This document shows, piece after piece, positions 19,256 to 30,461 of a stretch of DNA of 64,000 nt. The notes beneath the pieces were generated by a model. That model was given only the letters and a program-made list of their open reading frames with translations. It had not been told where the DNA came from and did not search any database. Origin of the DNA: Megascapheus bottae (Eukaryota; Chordata; Mammalia; Rodentia; Geomyidae); contig JANJXV010000013.1 of NCBI GenBank assembly GCA_024803745.1, forward strand, positions 35,610,501-35,674,500. Reading direction: 5' to 3'. Every line of letters starts with the position of its first letter. Positions within the stretch are counted from its first letter, which is position 1. The translations under genes and the position numbers were made by a program.

Positions 19256-19793
19256 CTTTTTTAAAAAACTTTTGTTTCATACTCAATATCTCCTGCTCTT
19301 ACTGAACTTGCCCACTCACAGCTGGTACTCTGCTGACCGAGCCATTCCTCTAGTCCCCAACCTCCTCTTTTTGATGTGTATTAATGGCACTGAGGGGGTG
19401 TATTATGCTATTTCAGATGTGATATAGCATTCTTTGCTTAGAATTATCTTCTTCCACTCTATTTCCCCCCTATTTCTGTCTTCCTTTTCTATTTTATTTT
19501 AGAGAAACACAAGCTCATGACTTCAGCTATGTAGAGGGATGGGCAAATATTTTAAAAGCTTGTGTTGAGGGGGGTACGGATAAATTTGGAATTTTATTTT
19601 TAAAGTATGTGTAGCACTTCCAAGTGATGGATTTCCCATGCACATCATAATATTGACTAGAATGACTATTAGTTTGTCTTGAATTAGAATGCCCATCTTT
19701 TATAAACTTCTGGAATTTCATCTGACTCTCTTAGTTGCATTGAAGATGATTTAAAATTAAAATATTTACAGACAATCAGTTTAAAAGCATCTT

Positions 19794-19841
<48 letters not shown>

Positions 19842-19846
19842 TATGT
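19794..19846 (+). repeat. (TG)n microsatellite
   Basis: About 25 TG units. Confidence 0.95.
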
Positions 19847-19848
19847 AT

Positions 19849-20058
19849 ACTCACGGCCTGGACACTATCTCTGAGCTGTTTTTACTGTTTAAACTGGTAC
19901 TCTACCACTTGACTTGACCCTTGGTTCCACTTCTGGCTTTTTGGTGATTAACTGAAGACCAGTCTCATTAGCTGACTGGGCTGATTTTAAACCAAAATCC
20001 TCAGATCTCAACCTCTTGAGTAGCTAGGATTGTAAACATGAGTCACTGGCACCTGGCT
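19849..20058 (-). mobile_element. B1-Geo SINE, older
   Basis: Reverse: 'cacggcctggacactatctc' to 'tagctaggattgtaaacatg'. Confidence 0.8.
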
Positions 20059-20149
20059 AATTTGAGTATTTTTGTCAAATTATATAATTATATAATTATA
20101 ATTATAATAAATTATGTGTATTATTATAAATATTTTTAAAGAACATTTT

Positions 20150-20255
20150 TGGGTGAGTTGAAGGGCTTAGCTCAAGTGGTAGAGAACTTGCTAGCAAATG
20201 CAAGGCCATTAATTTAGAGAACATGCTAGTAAGTGGGAAGCCCTTAATTTAGTCA
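20150..20255 (+). mobile_element. ID-like element with duplicated 35-bp segment
   Basis: 'gggcttagctcaagtggtag' resembles the ID head. The stretch from AGAGAACTTGCTAG (about 20181) recurs diverged at about 20216. Confidence 0.5.
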
Positions 20256-20283
20256 AAGCATAAACATAAAAATTCAAATTTGA

Positions 20284-20520
20284 GCTGGGTGTGGTGCCTC
20301 ACACCTGTAATCCTAGCTACTCAGGAGGCTGAGATTTGAGGATCAAGGTTCAAAGCCAAAGGACCTGAGACTCTTACCTCCAATTAACTTCTAGAAAATA
20401 GGAAGTGGGGCTTGGCTCAAGGGTAGGGTGGTAGCCTTGAGCTGTAGAGCTCAGGGACTGTGCCCAGGCTGAATTCAAGTACCATGACCCAACAACAACA
20501 ACAACAAAATTAAATTTGAT
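20284..20520 (+). mobile_element. B1-Geo SINE
   Basis: Near-consensus. The 'cagcccaggcaca' part of the head is deleted ('caaagccaaaggacctgaga'). Tail ends in (CAA)n. Confidence 0.9.
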
Positions 20521-20522
20521 GC

Positions 20523-20722
20523 CAGGGCCAGGAGTGTGACCTAGTGGTAGTGTTCTTGCCTAGCATTCTTGAAGCCTAGATTTGATTCCCCAGAACCACA
20601 CACACAGAAAGAGCCGGAAGTGACACTGTGGCTCAAGTGGCAGAGTGCTACCCTTGAGCAAAACGTGTCCAAGGACAGTGCGCAGGCCCTGACTTCAAGC
20701 TCCAGGACTGGCAAAAAAAAAA
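20523..20722 (+). mobile_element. IDL-Geo SINE
   Basis: Complete copy, 'gccaggagtgtgacctagtg' to 'ccaggactggcaaaa'. The Geo half reads 'gcaaaacgtgtccaaggaca', a variant shared with the copy at 62250. Confidence 0.92.
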
Positions 20723-21320
20723 GTGAGTATTTTAGAGCTTTGCTTTGAAGATTTGCATTATTATTCCTTGTCGTGGGAATTATATAAAAGAGTTATTCAT
20801 TTTTTCTGCAAGAAAAAGACATCTACAATGTCCATAAATTTACATGATTAAAAATGCCATGTCTGTTTTCAGCACATAAATGTAGCCCACAAAGGGTTCT
20901 CAGTAAAGTGTATGTGCCTGTAATCTTGGTGTGATGGCACTGTGCTTAGTAACACAATACTACTATTATGTTTTGTGCACTGACTTTTAGCCAGAGATGC
21001 TTCTAGATTCTTCGTATGAATCAAGAAATACTTAGACTCCCTGATGGTCACTTCACTGTTATTTGTAATGGTACAGAGGATGGAATGTGCTATTCCTGGC
21101 AGGAAGAATCCTGTTGGAAGTTTAGAGAGAAGAAATTGTCTTTATACTTCAGTGAGTAAAGAGAAAACACTTAATAGAAGAAAGAGAAAGTTCCAAGACG
21201 TTTGTATTTATTATCTCTGTGCTCTTTTGTTGCAACTCTTATCAGTGAACTCATATTTTTTGTTTCAAGAGCTCATTTATCTCTGCTAGTTTTCTTCATT
21301 ATAGCTTGCACCCTAACAAC
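20723..21320. other. intergenic stretch without recognised repeats
   Basis: Short frames on both strands show no recognisable protein. No repeat family seen. Confidence 0.45.
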
Positions 21321-21327
21321 AGCAAAC

Positions 21328-21367
21328 TTCCTTCCTTCTTTTCTTTTTCTTTCTTTCTCTCTTTTGT

Positions 21368-21431
<64 letters not shown>

Positions 21432-21510
21432 TTCCACCCTCCTACCTTTTCCCTCCCTCCCTCCCTCCCTTCCTCCCTCCCTCCCTCCCTTCCTTTCCTT
21501 CCTTTCTCTT
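21328..21510. repeat. (TTTC)n/(CCCT)n polypyrimidine tract
   Basis: CTTT units change to CCCT/TCCC units near 21430. Confidence 0.93.
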
Positions 21511-21640
21511 CATGCTGATACTGGGGCTGGAACTCAGGACCTTATGCATTCACTTAGCTTTTTCACATAGCTGGCACTTGATCAGTTGAGTCATATCTAC
21601 TTCTCGCTTTTTGTTGAAGATAAGGGTTTCTTGGACTTGG
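21511..21640 (-). mobile_element. B1-Geo SINE tail fragment
   Basis: 'gatactggggctggaactca' and 'gttgaagataagggtttctt' in reverse order. The head is not visible. Confidence 0.55.
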
Positions 21641-21709
21641 ACTTTATTTGGTTAAGGTTTTACTTTCCACTCATGTGCATATCTGAGTTGTAGACCAACT
21701 ATTTTTAGG

Positions 21710-21769
21710 TCTTTCTTTCTTTGTCTCTTGCTTTCTCTTCTTTCTTTCTCTTCCTTCCTTTCTTCCTTC

Positions 21770-21827
<58 letters not shown>

Positions 21828-21845
21828 CTCTCTCTTTCTTTCTTT
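21710..21845. repeat. (TTTC)n tract
   Basis: About 135 bp of C/T with mainly CTTT units. Confidence 0.93.
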
Positions 21846-22216
21846 GTTTTGTTGGTTGTGAGGCTTGAACTCTGGGCCTGGGTGTTGTCCCCAGCTCTTC
21901 AGCTCAAGTCTACCACCCTACAGCATGAGCCACAGTGCTACTTCCTAGGTCTTGTTGTTGCTGGGATCACAGAAGTGAGGTGCCATGTCCAGCTCCCCCT
22001 CTGTGGAGGTAGAATTCCAAGGACTTTTCTGCCCAAACTGATTTGGCACCATGTCCTCCCAATTCTCAGCCTTTCATGTAGCACAGGCTCATGCCAGTTA
22101 TTGGTTGGGAAGGAGTTTTGTGAACTTTCTTGTCGAGGCTAGTCTTGAACTGTGGTCTTCCTATTCTCAGCCTCCTAAGTAGCTAGGATTACAAGCATGA
22201 GCCACTGGTGCTTGAA
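21846..22216 (-). mobile_element. mosaic of B1-Geo heads and tail
   Basis: One reverse tail (21850-21930) is followed by three successive head-like pieces near 21960, 22070 and 22160-22215. Only the last is well conserved ('tagctaggattacaagcatg'). Confidence 0.6.
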
Positions 22217-22227
22217 AATAATTTTCA

Positions 22228-23655
22228 TTTTTTTCTTTCAATTGTGTTTTATTGTCAGGGTGATATATAGAGGGGTTATAGTTCCATTCGCCAGGTAGTG
22301 GGTATATTACTTCTTGAACATTGATACCCCTTCCCATGTTTTTCTCCCAGTTTTCCTCTCCCCACCCCTTCCAAATCATCTTGATTTTCCCCCTTCCCTT
22401 CCCTACTTCAAATAAACAAATGTGCATATAATATACCAGGAACCAAAAATCATGTATAGTAACAGCATGAGATAAAGCTTAAGGACAGAAAAAAAAGGGG
22501 GGGGGGGAGAAAGGGAGAGAGAGAGGGACGGAGAGAGGAATAACTTTACACAGTAGGTTAAGAACAACAAACACAAAAATGAACTTCTTGTTTTCATAAT
22601 CTGGGGTTCTTTTACTTATCCTCATCCTATATAGCCATATCCACATAGCTATTGAGCTATTGTAGTCTTCTGCTAGGAGAATCCTGGATGTGTACTACTT
22701 ATTGCAAACAAGGGAAACCATGGAGGCTATGTTTCCTTGGATCTGGCTTACTTCACTTAATATTTTTTCCAAGTCTTTACATTTCCTTATGAATGAGGCA
22801 ATGTCATTCTTTCTGATGCCAGCATAGAATTCCACTGTGTATAAATACCACATCTTCTTGATCCAATCATCTACTGAGGGGCATCTGGTAGTTTCCATAT
22901 CTTATCTATGGTAAATAATGCAGCAATGAACATTGCTGTGCTTGTAGCTTTAGAATGTCCTTGTTTATGGACAATTGGGTAAATGCCCAAAGTGGGATTG
23001 CTGTGTCTCTGTTTAGCCTTTTGAGGAAGTGCTATACTGCTTTCCAGAGTGGTTGAACAAGATTACACTCCCACCAACAGTTTAGTAGCGTTCTCTTTTG
23101 ACTAGATTCCAGCCACCATCTGTTGTTATTAGATTTCTTGATAATGGCCATTCTAACTGGAGTGAGGTAGAACCTCAGAGTTGTTTTGATTTGCATTTCT
23201 TTTATGACCAGAGATGTTGAGCATTTCTTCATGTGTCTATAGTCCATTCTTATTTCTTCTTCAGAGAAGACCCTCTTTAAGTCTTTGGCCCATCTTTTAA
23301 TGGGATGGTTGTTGCTTTGGAGATTAGTTTTGGAGTGATTCTAATTTTTGAGCTGTTATATTTTAGATATGAGGCCCTTGTCTCTTGTATGGCTAGTGAA
23401 GATCTTCTCCCATTCCATGGGCTTTCTATTTAACTTGTTAGCTATATCCTTTGCCATACAGAAGCTCTGAAGTTTAATGCCGTCCCATGTGTCCAAACTT
23501 TCTTTAATTTGTTGTGTTTCTGGGCCTTTATTAAGAAAGTTTTGACCTGTGCCAAGGATTCAAGTATATCTACTATTCCTTCCTGTAAAGTTTTTAGGGG
23601 TATTTGCCTTCATCTCAAGGTCTTTGATCCAGTACCAAGCTATTGGGTTTTTTTT
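22228..23655 (-). mobile_element. L1 3' fragment: ORF2 C-terminus and 3' UTR
   Basis: On the minus strand, 23030-23250 encodes the L1 ORF2 C-terminal signature (IKTTLRFYLTPVRMAIIKKS, then WWECNLVQPLWKAV). 22695-22898 encodes CPSVDDWIKKMWYLYTVEFY, the usual ending of L1 ORF2. Upstream, 23255-23420 matches the WAKDLK.../DKGLISKI part. Stops and frameshifts separate these blocks, so it is a dead copy. Reverse transcriptase and endonuclease domains are absent (5' truncated). The 3' UTR (22228-22694) contains an expanded purine run on the plus strand (22488-22540). Confidence 0.9.
22695..22898 (-). pseudogene. L1 ORF2 C-terminal end
   Basis: Last intact block of the L1 ORF2 remnant, with the conserved DWIKKMWYLYT motif. 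It ends at a stop at the expected distance before the 3' UTR. Confidence 0.85.
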
Positions 23656-23659
23656 TTTT

Positions 23660-23716
23660 TAATAGACTCAAGGACAGTGTCTAGGTCCTGAGCTCATGCC
23701 TAAGGACCAGCCCAAA
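23660..23716 (+). mobile_element. Geo tail fragment
   Basis: 'ctcaaggacagtgtctaggt' and 'cctgagctcatgcc' plus A-rich end, at the 5' edge of the L1. Confidence 0.6.
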
Positions 23717-23735
23717 AAAAGAAAAAGAAAAAAGA

Positions 23736-23846
23736 AGAGTCTCATGGATGTTCTGCCCAGATTGGCTTTGAAGTGCAGTTCTCAGATCTCAGCCTTCTGA
23801 GGAGCTAAGGTTACAGGTATGAGCTACAGGTGCCCAGCCCATCACA
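23736..23846 (-). mobile_element. B1 head fragment of B1-Geo
   Basis: Reverse: 'agagtctcatggatgttctg' to 'gagctaaggttacaggtatg'. Confidence 0.7.
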
Positions 23847-23861
23847 ATCTTTTTGTTGTTG

Positions 23862-24078
23862 TTGTTGTTTTGCTTTTTGTCAGTCATGGGGCTTGGACTC
23901 TGGGCATGAGCACTGTCTCTTCAGCTCAAGGCTACTGTCCTACCCCTTTGAGCCTCGGCGACACTTTGTTTTCTAGTGGTTAATTGGAAATAAGAGTCTC
24001 ATGGGTCTTTAGTGCGCAGGATAGCTTTGACTTGGGATCCTCAGATGTCAGCCTCCTGAGTAGCTAGGATTCTAGGCT
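23862..24078 (-). mobile_element. B1-Geo SINE
   Basis: Reverse complete copy. Similar flanks CATCACAATCTTTTT and CATCATAATCTTTTT suggest a 15-bp target duplication with one change. Confidence 0.88.
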
Positions 24079-24237
24079 CATCATAATCTTTTTCTTGGTG
24101 ATCATATGATTTTAAACATATTGACTCGTAAAATTGCACCTTTAGCAACTTCTCTCTTCTGAACTCTAGATATCTCAATTTGAGTATCTAACAGTGCAAA
24201 CACTTTACAGGTCCCAAATCAAGCTTTTACTCTTTCT

Positions 24238-24433
24238 TTCTTTTTTTTTGCCAGTCCTGGGCTTGAGCTCAGGGCCTGAGCACTGTCCTTGGACTTTCTC
24301 AAGGCTAGAGCTCTACCACTTGAGCCTTAGCACCACTTCTGGCTTTTTTCTATGTATGTGGTACCGAGGAACCGAACCTGGGTCTTCATGCATGCTAGGC
24401 AAGCACTTTAACCACTAGGCCAAACTCCCGGCC
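24238..24433 (-). mobile_element. IDL-Geo SINE, young copy
   Basis: Near-consensus reverse copy with perfect 17-bp flanking duplication AAGCTTTTACTCTTTCT (24221-24237 and 24434-24450). Confidence 0.96.
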
Positions 24434-24443
24434 AAGCTTTTAC

Positions 24444-24591
<148 letters not shown>

Positions 24592-24995
24592 GTGTGCTGG
24601 TTCTGGGGCTTGAACTCTGGAACTCATGCTTTTGCGTATCTTTTTTGTTCAAGTCTGCAGCTCTGCCTTTTTTTTTTTTTGCCAGTCCTGGGCTTGAGCT
24701 CAGGGCCTGAGCACTGCCCTTGGACTTTCTCAAGACGAGAGCTCTACCACTTGAACCTCAGCACCACAGCACCACTTCTAGCTTTTTTTCTATGCATGTG
24801 GTACCGAGGAATTGAACCCAGGTCTTTCTGCATGGTAGGCAACCACTCTACCACTAGGCCAAACTCCTGGCCCCAGCTTTTTGGGTTTTTGATAGTTTAT
24901 TGAAGATAAGAGTCTTACAGACTTTGTGGCTTGGGCTTTGTACAGCAATCTTCAGATCTCAGCCTCTTTTACAGCTCAGATTATAGGCTTCATAC
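24592..24995 (-). mobile_element. B1-Geo SINE split by an IDL-Geo
   Basis: Tail piece 24592-24668 ('ggttctggggcttgaactct') and linker/head piece 24872-24995 ('gaagataagagtcttacaga') belong to one reverse B1-Geo. Confidence 0.75.
24669..24871 (-). mobile_element. IDL-Geo SINE
   Basis: Reverse copy inserted in a B1-Geo. Geo contains a small CAGCACCA duplication. Confidence 0.92.
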
Positions 24996-25717
24996 ATCTA
25001 TAAACTGGTAAAAGGAAAAGAAAAAAAAAGGAATTCTTTTTCACAACAACTGTCATGGTTCTCAGTAAGTCCTAATCTATGAAAGTTGGTGAGACTAAAA
25101 GAAAAAAGTAGTAATAATAGAAAAAAGTAACTTATTAGCTAATTAGCTTTCCAAAATTAAAACTGTCATGAGGGTTTTTTCTTAGCTAAGCAACATTGAA
25201 AAGCACTTCATAGTCTAACCCAGTGTGTTAAGTCTTCCTCCAGAGAGAAACAGAAGAACGTCTTAAATATTATGATGGTAGACAATTGAACGAACATAAA
25301 GTACTTGGATGCATTCATTTGTTGGACTTAAGAATGTAGTGACCTATATGTGTACAAACTTAGATCAACAGCAGATTTAGGGAATCACTATTAGAAGGCA
25401 CCTGTTGGAGCCCTTAGTGAATCCAGTCCCTGTTTCAGGCTTCCAGTTGGAGCTGGCAGTTGTTGTAGGGATTAAATTATTTAAAGTCTTCAGCTGGCTA
25501 GTGTAGGCAAGCAGTAGCTTAGAACACAGTTAATCTATTTTTTTTTAAAATCTGTTCCTAAGTTTGCTTTGCTTACACTGTATGCACCACCCACCAAATA
25601 CATTCTGGAATCTTCTAAATTTATTCCAGAAAATAGAGCTCTTCAAGAAGTATCTATATTTTGTTACAATAGATTTATTTATTTTTCTTTGAATACAATC
25701 TTTTTAAAAGATAGATC
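24996..25717. other. repeat-poor intergenic stretch
   Basis: No SINE, L1 or exon recognised over about 720 bp. Confidence 0.5.
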
Positions 25718-25732
25718 ATAACATACATGCAT

Positions 25733-25849
25733 GTGAAAGGGTATCAATGTGTGGGAATTAAGGCACCATTTATCTGGCAAATATCATGTAACCCTTCTAT
25801 TAATTACAATAAAAATATATTTAAAAAAATTCCACAAGGGGCAAAAAAA
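25733..25849 (+). mobile_element. short retroposon with 15-bp target duplication
   Basis: A 117-bp insert ending A-rich, flanked by perfect ATAACATACATGCAT (25718-25732 and 25850-25864). Its core 'tatctggcaaatatcatgta' and 'tattaattacaataaaaata' recurs at 54613-54672. It resembles the extreme 3' end of an L1, but the family is not certain. Confidence 0.7.
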
Positions 25850-25864
25850 ATAACATACATGCAT

Positions 25865-26235
25865 AACTGGCTCAAAAGGTACTGTTTAAATTTATTCAAC
25901 AACCAAGTCTCCTTCTGTAATTTATGTAAGCTAGTAAGAGATACATTTATTTTGAAAGAAAATTCACAAATTACTGATTTCCATACTTTCTTTGGATTTT
26001 TTTGTAATTATGGAGAGACTTTTGGTAATAAACAATATATGCATCTTTCCAAACAGATATTTTGAAAAGGTACCTCCATTGTATTAAATAATTTGTCAAT
26101 ATATTACAGCAGTTTTCTTTTTTTTGATCATTGATTAAAAGACATTTGAAGATACAATCTCAGTAAATGAAAGCATTACTCCAAAGATTGTGAGAACACA
26201 GTTAAGATTCTAAAAATGTGTTAAAAATATTGTTT
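25865..26235. other. repeat-poor intergenic stretch
   Basis: AT-rich. The frame at 25727-26065 crosses the small retroposon and shows no known domain. Confidence 0.45.
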
Positions 26236-26237
26236 AG

Positions 26238-26466
26238 GGCTACATGCAGTGGCTCATGTCTGTAATCCTAGCTACTCAGGAGGCTGAGATCTGAGGATAG
26301 AACAGCTGGCTTTGAACAGCCAGCCCGAGCACTAAAGTCCTTAAGACTTTTGTCTCCAATTAACCATCAGTGGCATTGTGGCTCAAGGGGTAGGGTGGTA
26401 ACCTTGAGCTAAAAAGTTCAGGGACAGAGACCAGGCCCAGAGTTCAAGTCCCACAACTGACAAAAA
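26238..26466 (+). mobile_element. B1-Geo SINE
   Basis: 'gctacatgcagtggctcatg' head with a small 'cagctggctttgaacagcca' duplication, then the tail. Confidence 0.88.
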
Positions 26467-26522
26467 ATATATGTGTGTATACGTATATATGTATATATAT
26501 GTATACATATATATATATAGTT
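26465..26522. repeat. (TA)n-rich repeat at SINE tail
   Basis: Alternating TATG/TATA units. Confidence 0.9.
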
Positions 26523-27435
26523 TAATGCAAATATACATGCAGGCTATTTTGCTTATTTTTAGAAAGCTAAAATTGCTTAATAAACCTTACTGTGATTTCA
26601 AATGACCTAATAAGGAATTTAGATGAAAGCTTTTAGATAATTCTGGTGCAGAGGATTTAATAAGTAAATCTTCATACCAGAGGTCTGTAAATGGCATCTT
26701 CATTCCTCTTGGAAATCTTTAGTCTGATGTATATCATTTCTTTGAATTTGTTGAATGCACAATAGATTAATTTAACAGTTTTCAATAGAATGATGTTTTA
26801 GACATCATTTACTATCTGAACTTCTTTCTCATGTCTCTAAAAATAATACTTTTTGCCAAAATTGTGGGATACAAAGTAAAATATGATGGATGTATATTCT
26901 TAGTTTTCTAGTGCTTACATGTAGAATATTTGAAACAAATACACAATACACTATGAAATACATATGAATTTTGAAGTGTAAAATTTTGATCTTTTCTTTT
27001 TACTGTAACCCTTTAGTAAAGCTAGCAAACTTTATTATTTTCTTTTTTTCCCTAAGACTTATCATTGCTTTATTTTTTAGAAGCTTATTTTGGGCATGCG
27101 TAAGATAAAGGCAAAAATTTTAGATATGTAGCAGAGGAAGCAAATAAATTTGGGACAACTGTTTCTGAAAGTAAATAATGGTTAATGTTCAGACTTTTAG
27201 TTAGCTTCACGGAGACTGACAAAGAAAAATGAATCATGCCTTGATGCTAAATGGCATAGCCTTTAGAGAGATAATTGAGAGATAATTGAGAGATAATCTA
27301 GCTGCACAATGTTTATTTTTACTTATTCAATCAGGCAGAATTTTATCTTGTCTCATTTGATTGCTGTAAACATGCTATCACTGGATGTCATTCCAGAACC
27401 TCATGGTTAAGGCTAAGAACCCTCTAGTCCTTCAT
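26523..27435. other. 0.9-kb repeat-poor intergenic stretch
   Basis: No interspersed repeat recognised. Contains an 11-bp-period AGATAATTGAG repeat at 27267-27297. Confidence 0.5.
27267..27297 (+). repeat. 11-bp tandem repeat with three GATA motifs
   Basis: AGATAA occurs at 27269, 27280 and 27291, exactly 11 bp apart, with TAATT between them. Confidence 0.85.
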
Positions 27436-27447
27436 AGTCACTTTCTT

Positions 27448-27688
27448 TATTTTTTTTTTTGTTGGTCATGGGGCTAGAACTTTGGGCCTGGGCATTGTCT
27501 CTGAGCTCTTCAGCTCTAGGCTAACACTCTGCCCCTTGAGTCACAGCACCACTTCTGGTTTTCTGGTGGTTAATTGGAGATAAGAGTCTCACAGACTTTC
27601 ATATCTGGGCTGGCTTTGAACCACAATCCTCAGATCTCAGCCTCCTGAATAGTTAGGATTACAGGCGTGAGCCACCAGCGCCTGGCAG
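27448..27688 (-). mobile_element. B1-Geo SINE, young copy
   Basis: Complete reverse copy flanked by AGTCACTTTCTT (27436-27447 and 27689-27700). Confidence 0.95.
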
Positions 27689-27700
27689 AGTCACTTTCTT

Positions 27701-28147
27701 CCTTTGAGCTGGATTCCAAGGGATCAGAACTCATTTGTTTATTCCTCACAGCTGTCACTACCTGCTCTGTTTCCTGGGGTCCCTCCTCTACTTCATCCCA
27801 CCCAAGACTGGCTGTGGTGTGACCCAGTTTGTTTTGCTATCTCCTTCCTTTCTGTCACTGAAAGTAAGCATGAAGGCTGTGCACAGAGGGAGCCATGTAT
27901 AGGAATGAATCCACCATTTGTCCATCACACTGTCACTCAAAAATGTAGCCTTGCAGGAAACTAGTCCATCCTCCTGTGCCTGACTTCCCTTTATAATGCA
28001 TAAAGAATAAAACCTGTATGTTTATTTGTCTTTTCTACAAGTATTTACCTTTTCAGTGATTACTACTTTCCCCTGAGAATCTGCTTATTGTAAACACAAG
28101 GTTTATGGCATGAAAGAGTTAGACAAGCAATCAGAGAGACTGTTGAG
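27701..28147. other. intergenic sequence without recognised repeats
   Basis: Relatively GC-rich at 27705-27900. No coding or repeat match. Confidence 0.45.
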
Positions 28148-28262
28148 TGGCATCAAATGGTGTATTCCACCTGTAATCTCAGCATCAGGGAGGCTGAGGC
28201 AGGACCATCTCATGTTGGGATGCACTGACCCGCTCAACTCAGTTATAGTCCTCAAACTGACC
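28148..28262 (+). mobile_element. B1-like monomer
   Basis: 'cacctgtaatctcagcatca' and 'gggaggctgaggcaggacca' are typical of rodent B1. The rest is degenerate. Confidence 0.65.
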
Positions 28263-28826
28263 TCTGTCAACATCTGAATTTTTTCCTTTCTGTCTTAGTC
28301 CATGATTGCATACATTATCCAGTATGACTGTGAATTGCCCATATACTCTTAAAAAAAAAGCGTTCTACATAGAGTAAGAAGTAGCCTGTTGGTGGCTTGG
28401 GTTCACTATAAATTAGAAGGTCTGTTGTGGCAACTTCCTCCAAATGGTCTCTTTAAACTTCACATTATACCTACTCCAAAGACTACTGGTAACCTCCTAT
28501 GGCCAAGATCTGTCTCCTTTAGGCTACTTTGAGTAATCTCCAGTGTAAGTTCTTTCAGTTCTAAGATCATGGAATTTAAGTCTTGGAGTTCTCTTAGTTT
28601 CCTCCATTTGGGATCTGGTGACTCCACAGAATGCTTTTTCTAGCAATTTCCTTTGATCCAACAAAGAAATGAGGTTAGGCCCCTTCATGGCAGAAGCTGT
28701 ATTTTACCTCTCTAATTCCCAATGCCAGAACAGGGGCTTCTAAGAACATGCATGCACCATCAAATTTTAATGGTGGTGATGAAGATTATGACTTTGGTGA
28801 TTAGTTCTTTAAGAAATAATACTAAG
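28263..28826. other. intergenic sequence without recognised repeats
   Basis: Nothing recognised. Confidence 0.4.
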
Positions 28827-28827
28827 A

Positions 28828-29062
28828 GCCGGGTGCAGTGGCTCATGCCTGTAAGCCTAGTACTCAGGAGGCTGAGATCTGAGGATCAAGGTTCAAAGCC
28901 AGCCCGGGCACAAAAGGACCTGAGACTTTTATCTCCAAGTAACCTCTAGAAAATGGAAAGTGGGGCTTGACTCAAGGGTAGGGCAGTAGCTTTGATCTGA
29001 AGAGCTCAGGGACAGTGCCCAGGCTGAGTTCAAGCCCCATGCCCCACCAAAAACAAAAAAAG
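28828..29062 (+). mobile_element. B1-Geo SINE
   Basis: Near-consensus, 'gccgggtgcagtggctcatg' to 'caagccccatgccccac'. Confidence 0.93.
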
Positions 29063-29081
29063 GAAGAAACAACACTTAAGG

Positions 29082-29274
29082 GGACTGGGAGTTTGGCCGA
29101 GTGGTAGAGTGCTTGCCTAGCATGCACGAAGATGGGGTTTGATTCCTCGGTACCACATACATAGAATAAAGCTGGAAATGAGGCTGTGGCTCAAGTGGTA
29201 GAGCTCTAGCCTTGAGAAAGCCCAAGGACAGTACTCAGGCCCTGAGTTCAAGTCCTGAACTGGCAAAAATAAAA
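29082..29274 (+). mobile_element. IDL-Geo SINE
   Basis: Complete. Its A-rich tail continues into a GA/GGAA microsatellite. Confidence 0.92.
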
Positions 29275-29356
29275 GAGAGAGAGAGAGAGAGGAGGGAAGG
29301 AAGGAAGGAAGGAAGGAAGGAAGGAAGGAAGGAAGGAAGGAAGGAAGGAAGGAAGG
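29275..29356 (+). repeat. (GA)n(GGAA)n microsatellite
   Basis: Short GA run followed by about 16 GGAA units; multiple GGAA units also form ETS-type cores. Confidence 0.95.
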
Positions 29357-29454
29357 ACACTAAATGCCTTCATCCTTTTAGTAATGTGATAAGCTGTAGT
29401 TGGCCTACAAGGTAACAGCATGGTTCAGTGACTATTGCTCTGGTTTCTGGGGCC

Positions 29455-29456
<2 letters not shown>

Positions 29457-29515
<59 letters not shown>

Positions 29516-29516
29516 T
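29457..29516. repeat. (CTTT)n at L1 3' tail
   Basis: About 14 CTTT units where the poly-T (minus-strand poly-A) of the following L1 would be. Confidence 0.9.
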
Positions 29517-29845
29517 TTGTTTTATATTATTGTCAGGAGAATGTATTGAGGGGTTACAGCTACATTGGTCAGGTAGTAGGTGCATTACTTCTCACACATT
29601 AATATCCCTTCTCATGTTTTTGTCCGTTTCTCTCCCCCATCTATTCCCAATCATCTTGTTTTCTCCCCTCACTTCCTTATTTCAAATGAACAAATAAACG
29701 TATATACAATATACCAGGTAACAAAGTCAGATATAGTAACAACATGAGATTAACCATAAAGGCAAAAAAAGAGAAGTAACATAGTACATTAAGAACAACA
29801 ATCACATAAGCTTCTGATGGCAGCGTAGAATTCCATTATATATGT
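29517..29845 (-). mobile_element. 5'-truncated L1 3' UTR
   Basis: Matches the 3' UTR at 22240-22570 and 37140-37625. Diverged flanks GTTTCTGGGGCCATCTT and GTTTCTGGAGGCATATT look like a 17-bp target duplication (14 of 17 match). Confidence 0.85.
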
Positions 29846-29847
29846 TT

Positions 29848-29942
29848 CTGGAGGCATATTTCTTCTGTTCAAATCCTTGCTCTGTCACTTTGTAGCTATA
29901 AGACCTTGGGCATGTTATTTAATTGTCTTAGACTTCAGTTCC

Positions 29943-29981
<39 letters not shown>

Positions 29982-30050
29982 AGATATTGTTATAAAGATT
30001 AAGTGAGCCAACATTAATAATGAACTTAGAACAATGTGTACCACCTAATT
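29848..30050 (+). mobile_element. MIR element with an internal (AT)n
   Basis: 'ccttgctctgtcactttgta', 'gaccttgggcatgttattta' and 'cttagaacaatgtgtacca' match MIR. An (AT)n run (29946-29981) sits after 'cctcata'. Confidence 0.85.
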
Positions 30051-30222
30051 AAACACAACACCCTAGTTAAACAGACAAAAAGCTTACTTTAAAATAAGTA
30101 GCTGATCTATGCATACTCTCCTAAGTAGTATTAAAATACTCATTATTTAAATCTGGGGAAAATATTTTATATCGTCCAGCTAGAGTTCCAGAATGAATAT
30201 AGCTTATTAATAATTGTTTGGG

Positions 30223-30445
30223 GAGCCAGGCTAGCTTACATCTAGCTACTCAGGAGGCTGAGATCTCTGAAGGACTGTAGTTCAAAGCCAGCATGGACAG
30301 GAAGGTCTTTATGAGATTCTTATCTCCAATTAACCACCAGAAAATTGGAAGTGGAGCTGTGCCTCAAAGTGGTAGAGTGTTAGCCTTGAGCAAAAAGTTC
30401 AGGGACAGGGCCCAGGCTCTGAATTCAAATAGTAAAAGTAAGAAT
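30223..30445 (+). mobile_element. B1-Geo SINE
   Basis: Short head ('gctagcttacatctagctac'), linker and tail. Confidence 0.85.
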
Positions 30446-30461
30446 AACAATAATTGTTTGG

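Noticed and set aside
18717..19427. 236-codon frame rich in cysteine/valine then serine/phenylalanine/leucine/proline
   Set aside because: It is a translation of a TG microsatellite and a polypyrimidine tract.
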